Below are positions 9,830 to 19,222 of a DNA stretch of 64,000 nt, piece by piece; the stretch's first letter is position 1; each line of letters opens with the position of its first letter. Source of the DNA: Roseicella sp. DB1501 (lineage in GTDB: Bacteria; Pseudomonadota; Alphaproteobacteria; Acetobacterales; Acetobacteraceae); contig NZ_JABFHG010000007.1 in the NCBI RefSeq assembly GCF_013112485.1, forward strand, positions 297,114 to 361,113, written 5' to 3'. The notes beneath the pieces were generated by a model that was not told where the DNA came from, made no database searches, and saw only the letters and a list, made by a program, of their open reading frames with translations. The translations under genes were made by a program, and so were the position numbers.

Positions 9830-11398
9830 TTAGGCCCATTGGAAAGCCGGCGCGGTCAGCACCCAGCCGGCCAGTTCCGCCACCTCGCCCGGGCCGGGGC
9901 GCGGGTTGCGGCCGGCGCCGGTCCAGACCGCCGCCACCGTCTCCGCCACCGGCCCTCCGCCTGGCCCGAGGGCGAGCTGTGCCAGATACGCGGCCACTGC
10001 CCCTGCCGGCTGCCTGGCCAGGATCTGGGCGAGCAGCGCATCGTCATGGCCCAGCCCGGTGCGGGCCAGGGAGAGCAGCATCGTCCAGCGGGCCCTGAGC
10101 GCCCCGGCGCCATCGTATTGCGTGGCGTCCAGCGGCTGGCCGTCCGGCGAGGGCCAGCCGAAAAGGAGCTGCCCGGCCGCCGCCATCTGGCCGAAGACCG
10201 CCGGGCCGGCGAAGGGCAGCCCATAGGCCCGCATCGCCGCGGCGACGGCATCGAGCGGCCGGCGCATGCGCCCGAGCGCCGGATCGCCGATCTCCGGCCC
10301 GGCGAGCACGGCGCGCACCACGCGGGCGATCTGGTCCGGCGCGGCGGCGTGCTGGCGGAAGGCGGCCACCGCCCGCGCCAGGACCGGCTCCGGCACGCTG
10401 CCCTGCGGCGTGGCGCCGACCAGCCAGCGCGCCAGCTTGGCGCAGACGAAGCGCGCCGTCGCCGGATGCCCGGCCAGCAGGTCGAGCACCGCGCGGCCAT
10501 GCGCCATGGGGCCGGCGAAGGGGTCGAGCTGCCGGCCGAGGACCTGCTTCTGGTAGGGGTCGTGCCAGGCTTCGACGAAGAGGAACTCGCCGGTATCCGG
10601 CAGCCGCCACCCGGGGCCGACCGGCTGCCCCGCCGCCACACTCCAGCCGGTGAAGGCGCGCGCCGCCTCCCAGACATCGGCATCGACATAGCCCGCTGGA
10701 TGCCCTGCGGCGTTGCGCGGCACGTCGCGGTTGCTGCGCGCCGCGCCGAAATAGGCGGGCCGGCCCAGCGTGTGCAGCTCCAGCAGCTCCCGGGCGTAGT
10801 TCTCGTTCGGCGCGCCGGCGCGCGAGCTCTGGTTGTTGAGGTAGTAGAGCATTGCCGGCGCCGTCGCGGTCGCCTCCAGCAGGGCGCGGAAATTCCCGAG
10901 CGCCTGGCCGCGGATGCGCCGGTCGTAGTCGATGAGCGAGACGCTGACCTGGCCGCCGGCGACGCTGCCGACCGAGAAATGGTCGTGCCAGAACTCCACC
11001 AGCCGCTCACGCAGCTGCGCCTCGGCCGCCACCTTGCGGAGCAGGGTGGCGGTCATCAGCTCGACGCGGCCGCGATCCACCTCGGGCGGCGGCACCGGCC
11101 GGTCCTGGCGCGGGGAGAAGCGGTAATTCTCGCTCTGGCTCATCGCCAGCCGGGTCAGCGGCCGCTCCTCCTCCAGCGCCGGCCAGCGCCCTTCCGCAGC
11201 GGCGTAGCGGATCGGCAGGCGGATGGCGGCGAGCTGCGCCGCAAGGGCGGGCTCCTCCGCCGGCAGGGCGAGCTGGCGGTCGAGCCAGGGGCCAAGGCCG
11301 CCGCGGGCCAGCGCCTCCGCCTCGCCCGGACGGGCGCCGTAGGCGGCACGCGCGAGGATGCGATGGGCAGCGTCGAGGCTGGGTGCCGATGCGGCCAA
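9830..11398 (-). CDS. DUF1800 family protein
   Basis: About 522 residues. Family features are the N-terminal HRILARAAYGARPGE, ERLVEFWHDHFSV, YYLNNQSSRAGAPNENYARELLELHTLG, and the C-terminal region with PTLR-like repeats replaced by GWPSPDGQ. The NENYARELLELHTLG segment is diagnostic. It lies 151 bp upstream of the DUF1501 gene on the same strand, the usual pair. The frame opens with TTG at 11398, and no ATG is available close by. The enzyme activity is unknown. Confidence 0.85.
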   Translation of the reverse strand: MAASAPSLDAAHRILARAAYGARPGEAEALARGGLGPWLDRQLALPAEEPALAAQLAAIRLPIRYAAAEGRWPALEEERPLTRLAMSQSENYRFSPRQDRPVPPPEVDRGRVELMTATLLRKVAAEAQLRERLVEFWHDHFSVGSVAGGQVSVSLIDYDRRIRGQALGNFRALLEATATAPAMLYYLNNQSSRAGAPNENYARELLELHTLGRPAYFGAARSNRDVPRNAAGHPAGYVDADVWEAARAFTGWSVAAGQPVGPGWRLPDTGEFLFVEAWHDPYQKQVLGRQLDPFAGPMAHGRAVLDLLAGHPATARFVCAKLARWLVGATPQGSVPEPVLARAVAAFRQHAAAPDQIARVVRAVLAGPEIGDPALGRMRRPLDAVAAAMRAYGLPFAGPAVFGQMAAAGQLLFGWPSPDGQPLDATQYDGAGALRARWTMLLSLARTGLGHDDALLAQILARQPAGAVAAYLAQLALGPGGGPVAETVAAVWTGAGRNPRPGPGEVAELAGWVLTAPAFQWA

Positions 11399-11571
11399 GG
11401 CAGTCTCCTGGCGAAGCCGGTCGCTCCGGAACGATAGCCAAACGCTAGGCTCCGGCCGGCACGCAGGTCGAATGAAGTCGGGTGAAGAAATGTCACATGT
11501 CTTAACGCCGGACCGGTTCTGCCGCCGGACACCCGCTGGACACCCGCCCTGGCCTGGACTATCCGCCCGGC

Positions 11572-12703
11572 ATGCGTGCTGACGCCGAATCCCTGAACGA
11601 GCAGATCACCGCCTCGGTGTCCCTGCTGAGGAGGCATCTTTGACTGGGATGCCGCCCTTCGCCGCCTCGACGAGCTGAACGCCCGGGCCGAGGACCCCAG
11701 CCTCTGGAACGACGCCGCCGCGGCACAGGCGCTGATGCGCGAGCGCGGCCGCATCGCCGACCAGGTGGAAGGCGTGCGCAAGCTTGAACAGGCGGTGCGC
11801 GATGCGCTGGAGCTGATCGAGCTGGCGGAGGCGGAGGCGGACAGCGCGACCGCCGATGCCGCCGTCGCCGACCTCAAGGCCCTGGCTGCCGAGGCCAAGC
11901 GGCGCGAGATCGAGAGCCTGCTCTCGGGCGAGGCCGATGCCAACGACGCCTATCTGGAAGTGAATGCCGGAGCTGGCGGCACCGAGGCGCAGGACTGGGC
12001 CGAGATGCTGCTACGCATGTACCAGCGCTGGGCCGAGCAGCATGGCTACAAGGTCTCGCTGACCGAGCGGAGCGACGGCGAGGAGGCGGGCGTGAAGTCG
12101 GCCACCATCCAGGTGAGCGGCCCGAACGCCTATGGCTGGCTGAAGACCGAGAGCGGCGTGCACCGCCTGGTGCGCATCAGCCCCTTCGGCGGCAACGACA
12201 AGCGCCAGACCAGCTTCGCCAGCGTCTATGTCTATCCGGTGGTCGACGACAGGATCGAGATCGAGATCAACCCGGCCGACCTGAAGACCGACACCTTCCG
12301 CGCCTCCGGCGCCGGCGGCCAGCACGTGAACAAGACGGAATCCGGCGTGCGCTTCACCCATCTGCCGACCGGCATCGTGGTGGCCTCCACCCAGGATCGC
12401 AGCCAGCACCGCAACCGCGCCATCGCCATGGAGATGCTGAAGGCCCGCCTCTACGAGCTTGAGCTCTCGAAGCGCGAGGCGGTCGCGGCGGGCGTCGAGG
12501 CCGGCAAGACCGATATCGGCTGGGGCCACCAGATCCGGAATTACGTGCTGCAGCCCTATCAGCTGGTGAAGGACCTGCGGACCAACCTGGAGAAGGGCAA
12601 CCCGGCCTCGGTCCTCGACGGCGACCTGGACGACTTCATGGCAGCGGCGCTGGCGGCCCGGGTCGGCGCCACCCGCTCTGAGGCGAGCGCAAACGCGCGT
12701 TGA
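11572..12703 (+). CDS. prfB: Peptide chain release factor 2, programmed +1 frameshift
   Basis: RF2 reads UGA and UAA stop codons. Frame 1 begins at the ATG at 11572 ([11 protein letters not shown]) and runs 23 codons to an in-frame TGA at 11641. The site reads AGG AGG CAT CTT TGA C, the standard autoregulatory RF2 slip site with an internal Shine-Dalgarno AGGAGG. A +1 shift skips T11641 and continues as [13 protein letters not shown], giving about 376 residues. The rest shows the RF2 stop-recognition tripeptide SPF ([15 protein letters not shown]) and the catalytic GGQ ([12 protein letters not shown]). When RF2 is scarce, ribosomes pause at UGA and shift frame, raising RF2 production. Confidence 0.95.
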
Positions 12704-12794
12704 GTCGCGGTGCGGCGGGGCCCCTCGCCTGACCCCAGGCGGCCCAGGCCGCGCCGTCGGGACCGTCCCACCGGGCGGCGCCCAGGCCTCGCGA

Positions 12795-13082
12795 TCACGG
12801 ATGCGGGTCGCGCCGCCCCCCGTTCTGCAGCCGCAAGGTCACGCCCTGCCGCACCGAAGGATGCCGTAGCGAGATCTCGCCGGTGCGGATCGCCGCCTGC
12901 CAGCCGCAGCTGCGGGCATGCCGCATCAGATTGGCGGGCAGGCGAATGACTCCCTCCGGGGCTCGACGGCTCGAGACCAGGATGCGGTCGGTGGCGAACT
13001 CCACACGCCAGCCATCGCGCTGGGCCATGCGGAGAAGCGTGGAGAGGACAGACCAATCGGTCCGGTCGAAGGCGGGCTGCAT
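12795..13082 (-). CDS. Hypothetical 95-residue protein
   Basis: Minus-strand frame starting MQPAFDRTDWSVLSTLLRMAQRDGWRVEFATDRILVSS. It ends in an Arg/Asp-rich tail, with no membrane segment or known motif. The composition (aromatic residues, mixed charges) looks like a real protein rather than a shadow frame. It is transcribed away from the glycosyltransferase gene, leaving an AT-richer gap (13083-13241) that may carry both promoters. Confidence 0.5.
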   Translation of the reverse strand: MQPAFDRTDWSVLSTLLRMAQRDGWRVEFATDRILVSSRRAPEGVIRLPANLMRHARSCGWQAAIRTGEISLRHPSVRQGVTLRLQNGGRRDPHP

Positions 13083-13241
13083 GTGTCGAGGCTAATGACC
13101 GGCGCAGCACGGCGTTCCGATGCCCGCGTAAAAGTGCGGCCGGGCGGCCAGTCCGCCGCTGCGTGCTCTGGCCGCGGAGTCTTTCGATCAACTTTTACCT
13201 TTTACACAGGGGTGAGTTTTCTATCTGCAAGGCCAGGCCGG

Positions 13242-14501
13242 ATGCGGGTTCTGTTCGTCCACCAGAATTTCCCGGCGCAGTACCGCCATGTGGCGCCGGC
13301 CCTGGCGCGCCGCCCGGGGGTGCAGGTGCTGGCCCTGTCCGAGACGGCCGGGGAGACACTGCCTGGCGTCCGGCATGTCCGCTACAAGCCGCCGGCAACG
13401 GGGCAGGAGGGCACGCATCGCTACCTGCGCCGGCTGGAGAACGCCACCTATCGCGGGCAGCAGGTCGCCCGCGCCTGCCTCGCGCTGAAGGAGCACGGCT
13501 TCACCCCCGACCTGGTCTGCTGCCATCCCGGCTGGGGCGAAGGCCTCTTCCTGCGTGATGTCTGGGCGGATGCGCGCATGCTCTACTACTACGAGTTCTA
13601 CTACGCCGCCGCCGGCGGGGATGTCGGCTTCGATCCGCCCGGTCAGCCGCTGCCGATCGACGATGCCTGCCGGATCCGGATGCTGAACGCCAATCACCTG
13701 CTCTGCCTGCAGGCTTCGGATTGGGGACATACGGCGACGCGCTGGCAGGCGAGCCGCTTCCCCGGCTGGGCGCGGCAGCGCCTCTCCGTGGTGCATGAGG
13801 GCATCGACACCGGGACCATCCGGCGTCTGCCGGACCCCCGCTTCCGCCTGCCGAACGGCGCCGTGCTGCGGCCGGGCGACGAGGTGGTGACCTTCGTCGG
13901 CCGCGGGCTCGAACCCTATCGCGGCTTCCCGACCTTCATGCGGGCGCTGCCGGCGATCCTCGCGGAGCGGCCCGCTGCCCAGGTGGTGCTGGTCGGCGGC
14001 GACGAGCCGCATTACGGCAGTCGGCCACGCGAGGGCGGCGCCACCTGGCGGGAGGTGATGCTGGCCGAGCTCGGCGACCGGCTCGACCTCTCGCGGGTGC
14101 ATTTCACCGGCAAGATCCCGCATGCCGAACTGCAGGCCTTGCTCGGCCTCTCCTCGGCGCATGTCTACCTGACCTATCCCTTCGTGCTGTCCTGGTCGAT
14201 GCTGGAAGCCATGGCGAATGAGTGCCTGGTCATCGGCTCCGCCACGCCGCCGGTGCAGGAGGTCATCGAGGATGGTCGCAACGGCCTCCTGGTCGATTTC
14301 CATTCGCCTGAGCAGGTGGCGGCGGCGGTGGTGCGGGCGCTGGCCCGGCCCGAGGCCTACCTTCCGCTGCGGGCCGCGGCGCGACGCAGCATCCTCGATC
14401 ACTACGATCTTCATTCCCGCTGCCTACCGGATCTGATTAGGCTGATCGACGCCGTCGCGGCCGGACAGTCACCAGCGGATTTTGATGCTTTGGTTGAGTA
14501 G
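13242..14501 (+). CDS. Glycosyltransferase, GT4-like
   Basis: 419 residues from the ATG at 13242 (MRVLFVHQNFPAQYRH, the usual opening of this group). A GT-B fold is implied by the N-terminal VLFVHQNFP strand, the domain linker, and the C-terminal donor site: FVGRGLEPYRGFPTFMRALP, VVLVGGDEPHYGS, VHFTGKIPH, and LEAMANECLVIGSATPPVQEVIEDGRNGLLV. The donor is a nucleotide sugar; the acceptor is not predictable. The adjacent manC suggests GDP-mannose-dependent polysaccharide synthesis. Confidence 0.88.
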   Translation: MRVLFVHQNFPAQYRHVAPALARRPGVQVLALSETAGETLPGVRHVRYKPPATGQEGTHRYLRRLENATYRGQQVARACLALKEHGFTPDLVCCHPGWGEGLFLRDVWADARMLYYYEFYYAAAGGDVGFDPPGQPLPIDDACRIRMLNANHLLCLQASDWGHTATRWQASRFPGWARQRLSVVHEGIDTGTIRRLPDPRFRLPNGAVLRPGDEVVTFVGRGLEPYRGFPTFMRALPAILAERPAAQVVLVGGDEPHYGSRPREGGATWREVMLAELGDRLDLSRVHFTGKIPHAELQALLGLSSAHVYLTYPFVLSWSMLEAMANECLVIGSATPPVQEVIEDGRNGLLVDFHSPEQVAAAVVRALARPEAYLPLRAAARRSILDHYDLHSRCLPDLIRLIDAVAAGQSPADFDALVE

Positions 14502-14626
14502 GATTCTGTTCGTAGAAAATTATTAGGGAGAGCCAGGTGCCGCGGCCGCGGCGCAGCATGGCCCAACTCTCGCCTGCTTCCGGGCGCTTGTTCGGGTGGG
14601 CTCCAGATACGAAGGGCGGCTCAGCA

Positions 14627-16039
14627 GTGATCGTTCCGGTGATCCTTTCGGGTGGTACGGGCACCCGGCTCTGGCCCCTCTCGCGCGAGGGCTATCCGAA
14701 GCAGTTCTGGCCGCTGGTCTCGGCCCGGACCATGCTGCAGGAGACGGCGTCGCGCGCGACCGGTGCGGATTTCGCGCCGCCCATGGTCGTCTGCAACGAG
14801 GCGCACCGCTTCCTCGTCGCCGAGCAGCTGCGCGAGGCGGAGATCGAGGGCGCGCGCATCCTGCTCGAGCCGGCGGGCCGCAACAGCGCCCCGGCGATTG
14901 CCGCCGCCGCCCTGCTGCAGGCCGCCGAGAACCCGGATGCGGTGCTCTGGCTGATGGCCGCCGATGCAGCCATCGCCGATCTGCCGGCGCTGCATGAGGC
15001 GCTCGACCAAGCGGTCGAGGCGGCCCGCGCCGGGCTGATCGTCACCTTCGGGATGAAGCCGACGGCGCCCGAGACCGGCTACGGCTATATCGAGGTGGGC
15101 GCCGCGCTCGCCGGGGTGCCGGGCGTGCATTCGGTGGCGCGCTTCGTCGAGAAGCCGAGTGCGCAACGGGCCGCGGATTTCGTCTCCGGCCGCCGGCATC
15201 TCTGGAACAGCGGCATGTTCGTCGCCACCGCCGCGACGCTGGTCGCCGAGCTGAAGCGCTACGCGCCGGAAGTGCTCGGCAGCGTCAAGGCCTCGCTCGC
15301 CGCCGCGCAGCGCGACCTCGGCTTCGTCCGGCTCGGCGCCACGGCCTTCAAGGCGGCGCCGGCGATCTCCATCGATTATGCGGTGATGGAGAAGACCACC
15401 CTCGCCGCGGTGGTGCCGGCCGATCTCGGCTGGTCCGATCTCGGCTCCTGGGCCGCGATGTGGGACGCCTCGGAGAAGGACGCGCGCGGCAACGTGGCGC
15501 AGGGCCCGGTCGAGATGGTCGACAGCGACGGCTGCTATGTCCGCTCCGAGGGCATCCTCACCGGCATCGTCGGGCTGAAGGACACGGTGGTGGTGACCAC
15601 CGAGGACGCGGTGCTGGTGATGCCGCGCAGCCGGGCGCAGGACGTGAAGCTGCTGGTCGAGAAGCTGCGCGCCGCCGGCCGCAAGGAGGCAACCGAGCAT
15701 CGCCGCATCTACCGCCCCTGGGGGCATTACGAGGGGCTGATCCAGGGCGACCGCTTCCAGGTGAAGAAGATCCAGGTCCGCCCGGGCCAGAAGCTCTCGC
15801 TGCAGAAGCATTTCCACCGCGCCGAGCACTGGGTGGTGGTGAACGGCACCGCCGTGGTGCAGCGGGATGCCGAATCGCATCTGCTGCGGGAGAACGAGAG
15901 CATCTACCTGCCGCTCGGCTGCATCCACCGGCTCGAGAATCCGGGCATGATCCCGCTGACCCTCATCGAGGTGCAGTCCGGCGCCTATCTCGGCGAGGAC
16001 GACATCGTTCGCATCGAGGACACCTACGGTCGGAGTTGA
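14627..16039 (+). CDS. manC: Mannose-1-phosphate guanylyltransferase / mannose-6-phosphate isomerase
   Basis: Bifunctional type II enzyme that makes GDP-mannose from mannose-6-phosphate for exopolysaccharide. The N-terminal nucleotidyltransferase shows the pyrophosphorylase signature ILSGGTGTRLWPLSRE and FVEKPSAQRAADFV. The C-terminal cupin isomerase shows RPWGHYEGL, RPGQKLSLQKHFHRAEHWVVV and LGCIHRLENPG. A GTG at 14627 puts the start at the conserved VIVPVILSGG; in-frame ATGs at 14537 and 14558 would add 23-30 nonconserved residues. The upstream gap (14502-14560) is unusually AT-rich and may be the promoter. Confidence 0.92.
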   Translation: MIVPVILSGGTGTRLWPLSREGYPKQFWPLVSARTMLQETASRATGADFAPPMVVCNEAHRFLVAEQLREAEIEGARILLEPAGRNSAPAIAAAALLQAAENPDAVLWLMAADAAIADLPALHEALDQAVEAARAGLIVTFGMKPTAPETGYGYIEVGAALAGVPGVHSVARFVEKPSAQRAADFVSGRRHLWNSGMFVATAATLVAELKRYAPEVLGSVKASLAAAQRDLGFVRLGATAFKAAPAISIDYAVMEKTTLAAVVPADLGWSDLGSWAAMWDASEKDARGNVAQGPVEMVDSDGCYVRSEGILTGIVGLKDTVVVTTEDAVLVMPRSRAQDVKLLVEKLRAAGRKEATEHRRIYRPWGHYEGLIQGDRFQVKKIQVRPGQKLSLQKHFHRAEHWVVVNGTAVVQRDAESHLLRENESIYLPLGCIHRLENPGMIPLTLIEVQSGAYLGEDDIVRIEDTYGRS

Positions 16040-16108
16040 AGGACCAGGCAAGGTCTTGCTGCGCGTTCAACCATAAGCTGTCGCCGCTTCCCGCATAAGC
16101 TGCCCATT

Positions 16109-16134
16109 CCTTGAAAAGCGAAGGTTTTTCAAGG
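16109..16134. repeat. Inverted repeat / hairpin, 9-bp stem
   Basis: CCTTGAAAA (16109-16117) is complementary to TTTTCAAGG (16126-16134) around an 8-nt loop. It lies 70 bp past the manC stop and 16 bp from the end of the transposase remnant. It could be the manC terminator or an insertion-sequence end. Confidence 0.5.
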
Positions 16135-16149
16135 TTGCCGGTGAAAGGC

Positions 16150-16552
16150 TTATGCCGGCTCGGCGAGAAGCATGAGGCTGTACGTGAGAAGGCGGAGAGC
16201 GAGTTTGCGAGCCTCGTCTCCGCGCGCGGTCAGGGCCAAGCCGAGGCGGCGCCTGTACCGGCCGAAGCCGCTCTCGGCGTGCCGGCGCCGATTGTAGAGA
16301 GCGTTCGAGAACCACGCTGCATCGCGCGGTAGCCCACATCGCCGAGGGCCGTGTGGCTGGAGTGACGTCGGGGGAATCCGGGCTTGAGCCGTTCTCCCCC
16401 GGCACCGCCCTGAGGATGAGATGCGTGTGGGCGTGGGTGACGACGGCGAGCTTAGGCCAGATGTGCCGCCGGTGGCCCAACTCTGCGACGGATGCCCGAT
16501 CGATCAGGCCGCACTCACGAACTCGCCGGGCCACCGGCGCGTAGTGGATCAC
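16150..16552 (-). pseudogene. Degenerate DDE transposase (IS5-like) remnant
   Basis: Minus-strand fragments resemble an IS5-type transposase: an N-terminal piece RRHIWPKLAVVTHAHTHLI around 16420-16480 (normally WPKL-V--D--THLI), and then, in another frame, a C-terminal piece LYNRRRHAESGFGRYRRRLG...LTARGDEARKLALRLLTYSLM ending at TAA 16150-16152. The frame changes near 16300-16350, the catalytic region is missing or scrambled, and the whole is too short for an active enzyme. The assignment rests on pattern resemblance only. Confidence 0.55.
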
Positions 16553-16613
16553 TGAGGCAGAAGCGCGAGGTCTCCTCTCGAACTGCGCCTGGCTCGCAGC
16601 AATTGGAGGCGCT

Positions 16614-16994
16614 TCACCCCTGCGATTTCAGAAAGGCAATTACATTCTTCCGCTGCGTCTCATCCTTCAGCCCCGGGAAGGACATCTTTGTGCCAGGCAC
16701 GACGCCGCGTGGATTCTCAAGGTAGGTGTTCAGGTTCTCCTCAGTCCAGATCCATCCTTCCTCACCCTTGGCCTTCATGGCGGGTGAATAGGAATAGCTT
16801 GCGACGCTGGCGGCCTTCCGGCCCACCACGCCGTGCAGGTTGGGGCCGACGCCATTGCGGCCATTGTCTTCGATGACGTGGCAGACACGGCACTGGCTGA
16901 ACACGCGTTGTCCTGCGGCCGCATCCTGCGCCGCCGCGGGGAGGCTATGTATAGCGCCGAGGGCGATCCCGATCGTCAATATGGCCCGCTTCAT
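16614..16994 (-). CDS. Class I soluble cytochrome c (cytochrome c2-like)
   Basis: 126-residue periplasmic electron carrier. It has a Sec signal (KRAILTIGIALGAIHSLPAAAQ), one haem site CRVCH at residues 35-39, the loop GVGPNLHGVVGRKAA, and the axial Met in GTKMSFPG at residues 101-108. This matches the c2/mitochondrial-type fold. It lies 119 bp downstream of pufC on the same strand, so it is a strong candidate for the soluble donor that rereduces the tetraheme subunit or carries electrons from the bc1 complex. Start at the ATG at 16994. Confidence 0.9.
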   Translation of the reverse strand: MKRAILTIGIALGAIHSLPAAAQDAAAGQRVFSQCRVCHVIEDNGRNGVGPNLHGVVGRKAASVASYSYSPAMKAKGEEGWIWTEENLNTYLENPRGVVPGTKMSFPGLKDETQRKNVIAFLKSQG

Positions 16995-17113
16995 GCAACC
17001 TTCCTCTGGCTGGTAGCGACGCGTTGCGGCGTGTCTCCCGGCCAGGCGCGCGGCGCCGTCCCGCGGGCCCTCCTGGAGCATCCCAGCAGCGGCAATGCCG
17101 TGGCTGGGTATGC

Positions 17114-18172
17114 TCACTGCGCGGCGTTCTCCTGCACCTCTCGCAGCTCTGGATAATCGCGCAGCATCGGGGCGCCGTAGAGGGGCTTGTAGGCGCCGCG
17201 ATGGCAGGTCGAGCAGTTCGCCTTCAACGCGTCGCCCAGCGGCCCGTGGCGCTCCGGCGGCATGACATCCCGCAGCGGCTCGATGTAGTTGCCGTTGACG
17301 TCGCGCAGCATGCGTATGCCGTGCCAGGCCGTCGCCCGCGGCGGGCTGCTCTCGTCCCAGTCCCAGAAGGCGCGGCTGTTGTGGCAATAAGTGCAGTTCA
17401 CGCCGAGGGACTCGGCGAAGTGCACCATCAGCCCATAGGTCCATTCGGTCTGCTTGATGGAGCTGCGCTGCGCGGCGGCGGCATCCGGGCGCGTCAGCAC
17501 GCGGATCTCGTGATCCTGCAGCAGGAAGGGCGTGAACACGTCATAGGGCAGCGAGGTGAGGCCGACCGAAGGTGCCGCGAGGTTCTGGCCCGTCGAGGAT
17601 TCCAGCAGGCCCGTCGTGCGGCCCTGCGCCGGCATGGTGGACCAGACCGCCGCCGGCACGGGCTGCCCACGATGGCAGGTATAGCAGGTTACGCCCGTCT
17701 CCCCGACATGCGACTGCCAGGTGCTGTTGATCCGGTGCACCATCTGCAGCATCCGGCGGGAGACGATCTTGGTGTAGCGGTCGTCCGCAGCCAGGTTTTC
17801 CGGGTTGTGGCAATAGTTGCAGCCGCCGTTGGGCAGGGAATCGTCGGGCGCGACCCAGTTCGTCATCGCCTGCATCACCCGCAGGAACTGGGCGTTCGAA
17901 AGCCCCCCCAGGACCTTGACGTTCTCGTAGATCTCGGAAGCGCGCGGCCCGTCATTGTCAGCTGGATCGAGTACCTCCGGCAATTGTACGGCGGCAAGGT
18001 TCGCTGCCACCGTTCGCGGGTTGTAGACCAGCTCCATGCCCGTGCCGCGGAAGCCGCGCTGCACCGACTCCACCGGCGGCCGCTCGAAGGTGGTGAGCAC
18101 GATGGCCAGGATGACCAGCGCCGCCACCGAGGACGAGAAGCCGAGCACGAAATTCCTGCCGAAGCCGTTCAT
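17114..18172 (-). CDS. pufC: Reaction-centre tetraheme cytochrome c subunit
   Basis: 352 residues. It reduces the photo-oxidised special pair from the periplasmic face. Four CXXCH sites are present: C118-H122, C163-H167, C260-H264 and C320-H324. The N-terminus is a single hydrophobic segment (residues 8-28). There is no lipobox Cys, so the protein is probably held by an uncleaved anchor rather than a lipid. The ATG at 18172 overlaps the pufM stop codon (ATGA), showing translational coupling. Last puf gene. Confidence 0.96.
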   Translation of the reverse strand: MNGFGRNFVLGFSSSVAALVILAIVLTTFERPPVESVQRGFRGTGMELVYNPRTVAANLAAVQLPEVLDPADNDGPRASEIYENVKVLGGLSNAQFLRVMQAMTNWVAPDDSLPNGGCNYCHNPENLAADDRYTKIVSRRMLQMVHRINSTWQSHVGETGVTCYTCHRGQPVPAAVWSTMPAQGRTTGLLESSTGQNLAAPSVGLTSLPYDVFTPFLLQDHEIRVLTRPDAAAAQRSSIKQTEWTYGLMVHFAESLGVNCTYCHNSRAFWDWDESSPPRATAWHGIRMLRDVNGNYIEPLRDVMPPERHGPLGDALKANCSTCHRGAYKPLYGAPMLRDYPELREVQENAAQ

Positions 18173-19149
18173 CGCGCTGCTCCCGTCGTCAGTGCCGGAT
18201 CGGCGACATGCGGCCAGACGGCGGGATAGGCCGGCGCATAGCCGTGCTTGATCGCCCACAGGTACCAGTTGTCGACCACCGTGCCGGTCAGCAGGATGCC
18301 GATGCCGCCCGTCAGCGGGCACAGCACGGCGAACCACCAGGCCCAGCGATGGATGCTCTCGAAGCTCGCATTGAAGCCCATGGTCCAGCGCCAGAAGAGG
18401 GCGCAGCGCTCATGCGCGGTTCCCCGGTCGATCACCTGCTCGACCTCCCGCTCGGAGCCGAACCGCCCGGCGGCGAGGATGGTCGCGCCATGCATGGCGA
18501 AGAGCAGGGTCGAGCCATAGAGGAAGACGATCGAGAGAGCGTGGAACGGGTTGTAGAAGAGATTGCCGTAACGGATGGAGAAGGCCGCGGTCCAGTCGAG
18601 ATGCGGGAAGATGCCGAAGGGCACCGCCTCTCCCCAGCTGCCCATCAGCAGCGGCCGGATGAAGCCCAGCACCAGGTAGAGCCAGATCGCCGCAGCGAAG
18701 GCCCAGGCCGTATGCGTGCCGAGGCCGAGCTGGCGCGAGCGCTGGTACACCCGCAGCCACCACAGCAGGATCGACAGCGTGAGGAAGAAGCCGGCCATCA
18801 GCCACCAGCCCCCTTCCTGCAAGGGTGGCAGGCGAAGCCCCCAATGCGGCGCCGGCGGCTCGAGCGCCAGCCAGGGAAGCTGGCGGATGAACTGCACCGG
18901 GTCCCAGTTCACCGACGCCCACATGTTGAGGCCGATGATCTCGATGGCGACGAAGCCGCAGATCAGCGACATCAATCCGAGCCACCCGAGATAGATCGGC
19001 CCGACCTGCGCGTCGCCGATCCGCCCGAGGAGATGCGAGAAGGAGGCCTGGCCGCCGCGCGGCTCGTCCACCCGCGCGATCGGCACCCCGGAATAAGCGG
19101 GCCCGCGCACCTGAACGCGGGTGAAGAGGTTCTGGTACTCATAACTCAT
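18169..19149 (-). CDS. pufM: Photosynthetic reaction centre M subunit
   Basis: 326 residues, five membrane helices, binds the special pair, QA side and non-haem iron with PufL. Signature stretches are [32 protein letters not shown], the iron-ligand region [16 protein letters not shown], and [11 protein letters not shown]. The start at 19149 ([14 protein letters not shown]) is preceded by a strong Shine-Dalgarno (GGAGGAGGGG). The stop overlaps the pufC start. The C-terminus is a little longer than in Rhodobacter, as usual where PufC is present. Confidence 0.98.
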   Translation of the reverse strand: MSYEYQNLFTRVQVRGPAYSGVPIARVDEPRGGQASFSHLLGRIGDAQVGPIYLGWLGLMSLICGFVAIEIIGLNMWASVNWDPVQFIRQLPWLALEPPAPHWGLRLPPLQEGGWWLMAGFFLTLSILLWWLRVYQRSRQLGLGTHTAWAFAAAIWLYLVLGFIRPLLMGSWGEAVPFGIFPHLDWTAAFSIRYGNLFYNPFHALSIVFLYGSTLLFAMHGATILAAGRFGSEREVEQVIDRGTAHERCALFWRWTMGFNASFESIHRWAWWFAVLCPLTGGIGILLTGTVVDNWYLWAIKHGYAPAYPAVWPHVADPALTTGAAR

Positions 19150-19222
19150 GGCGTACGCCCCTCCTCCGGCGGATCTCCTGTCCGCGCTTCTCAGCCCAGC
19201 TGGTGTCGCCTCCCGTACCGCC

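Larger units (their letters stand above)
16040..16613. other. Gap between manC and the PGC, largely transposase remnant
   Basis: 574 bp without an intact gene. It contains a 9-bp inverted repeat at 16109-16134 and a decayed transposase on the minus strand. It separates polysaccharide genes from the first PGC gene. Confidence 0.6.

Noticed and set aside
16067..16552. Intact 161-residue minus-strand gene
   Set aside because: Only parts resemble a transposase and the similarity switches frame, so it is treated as a pseudogene.
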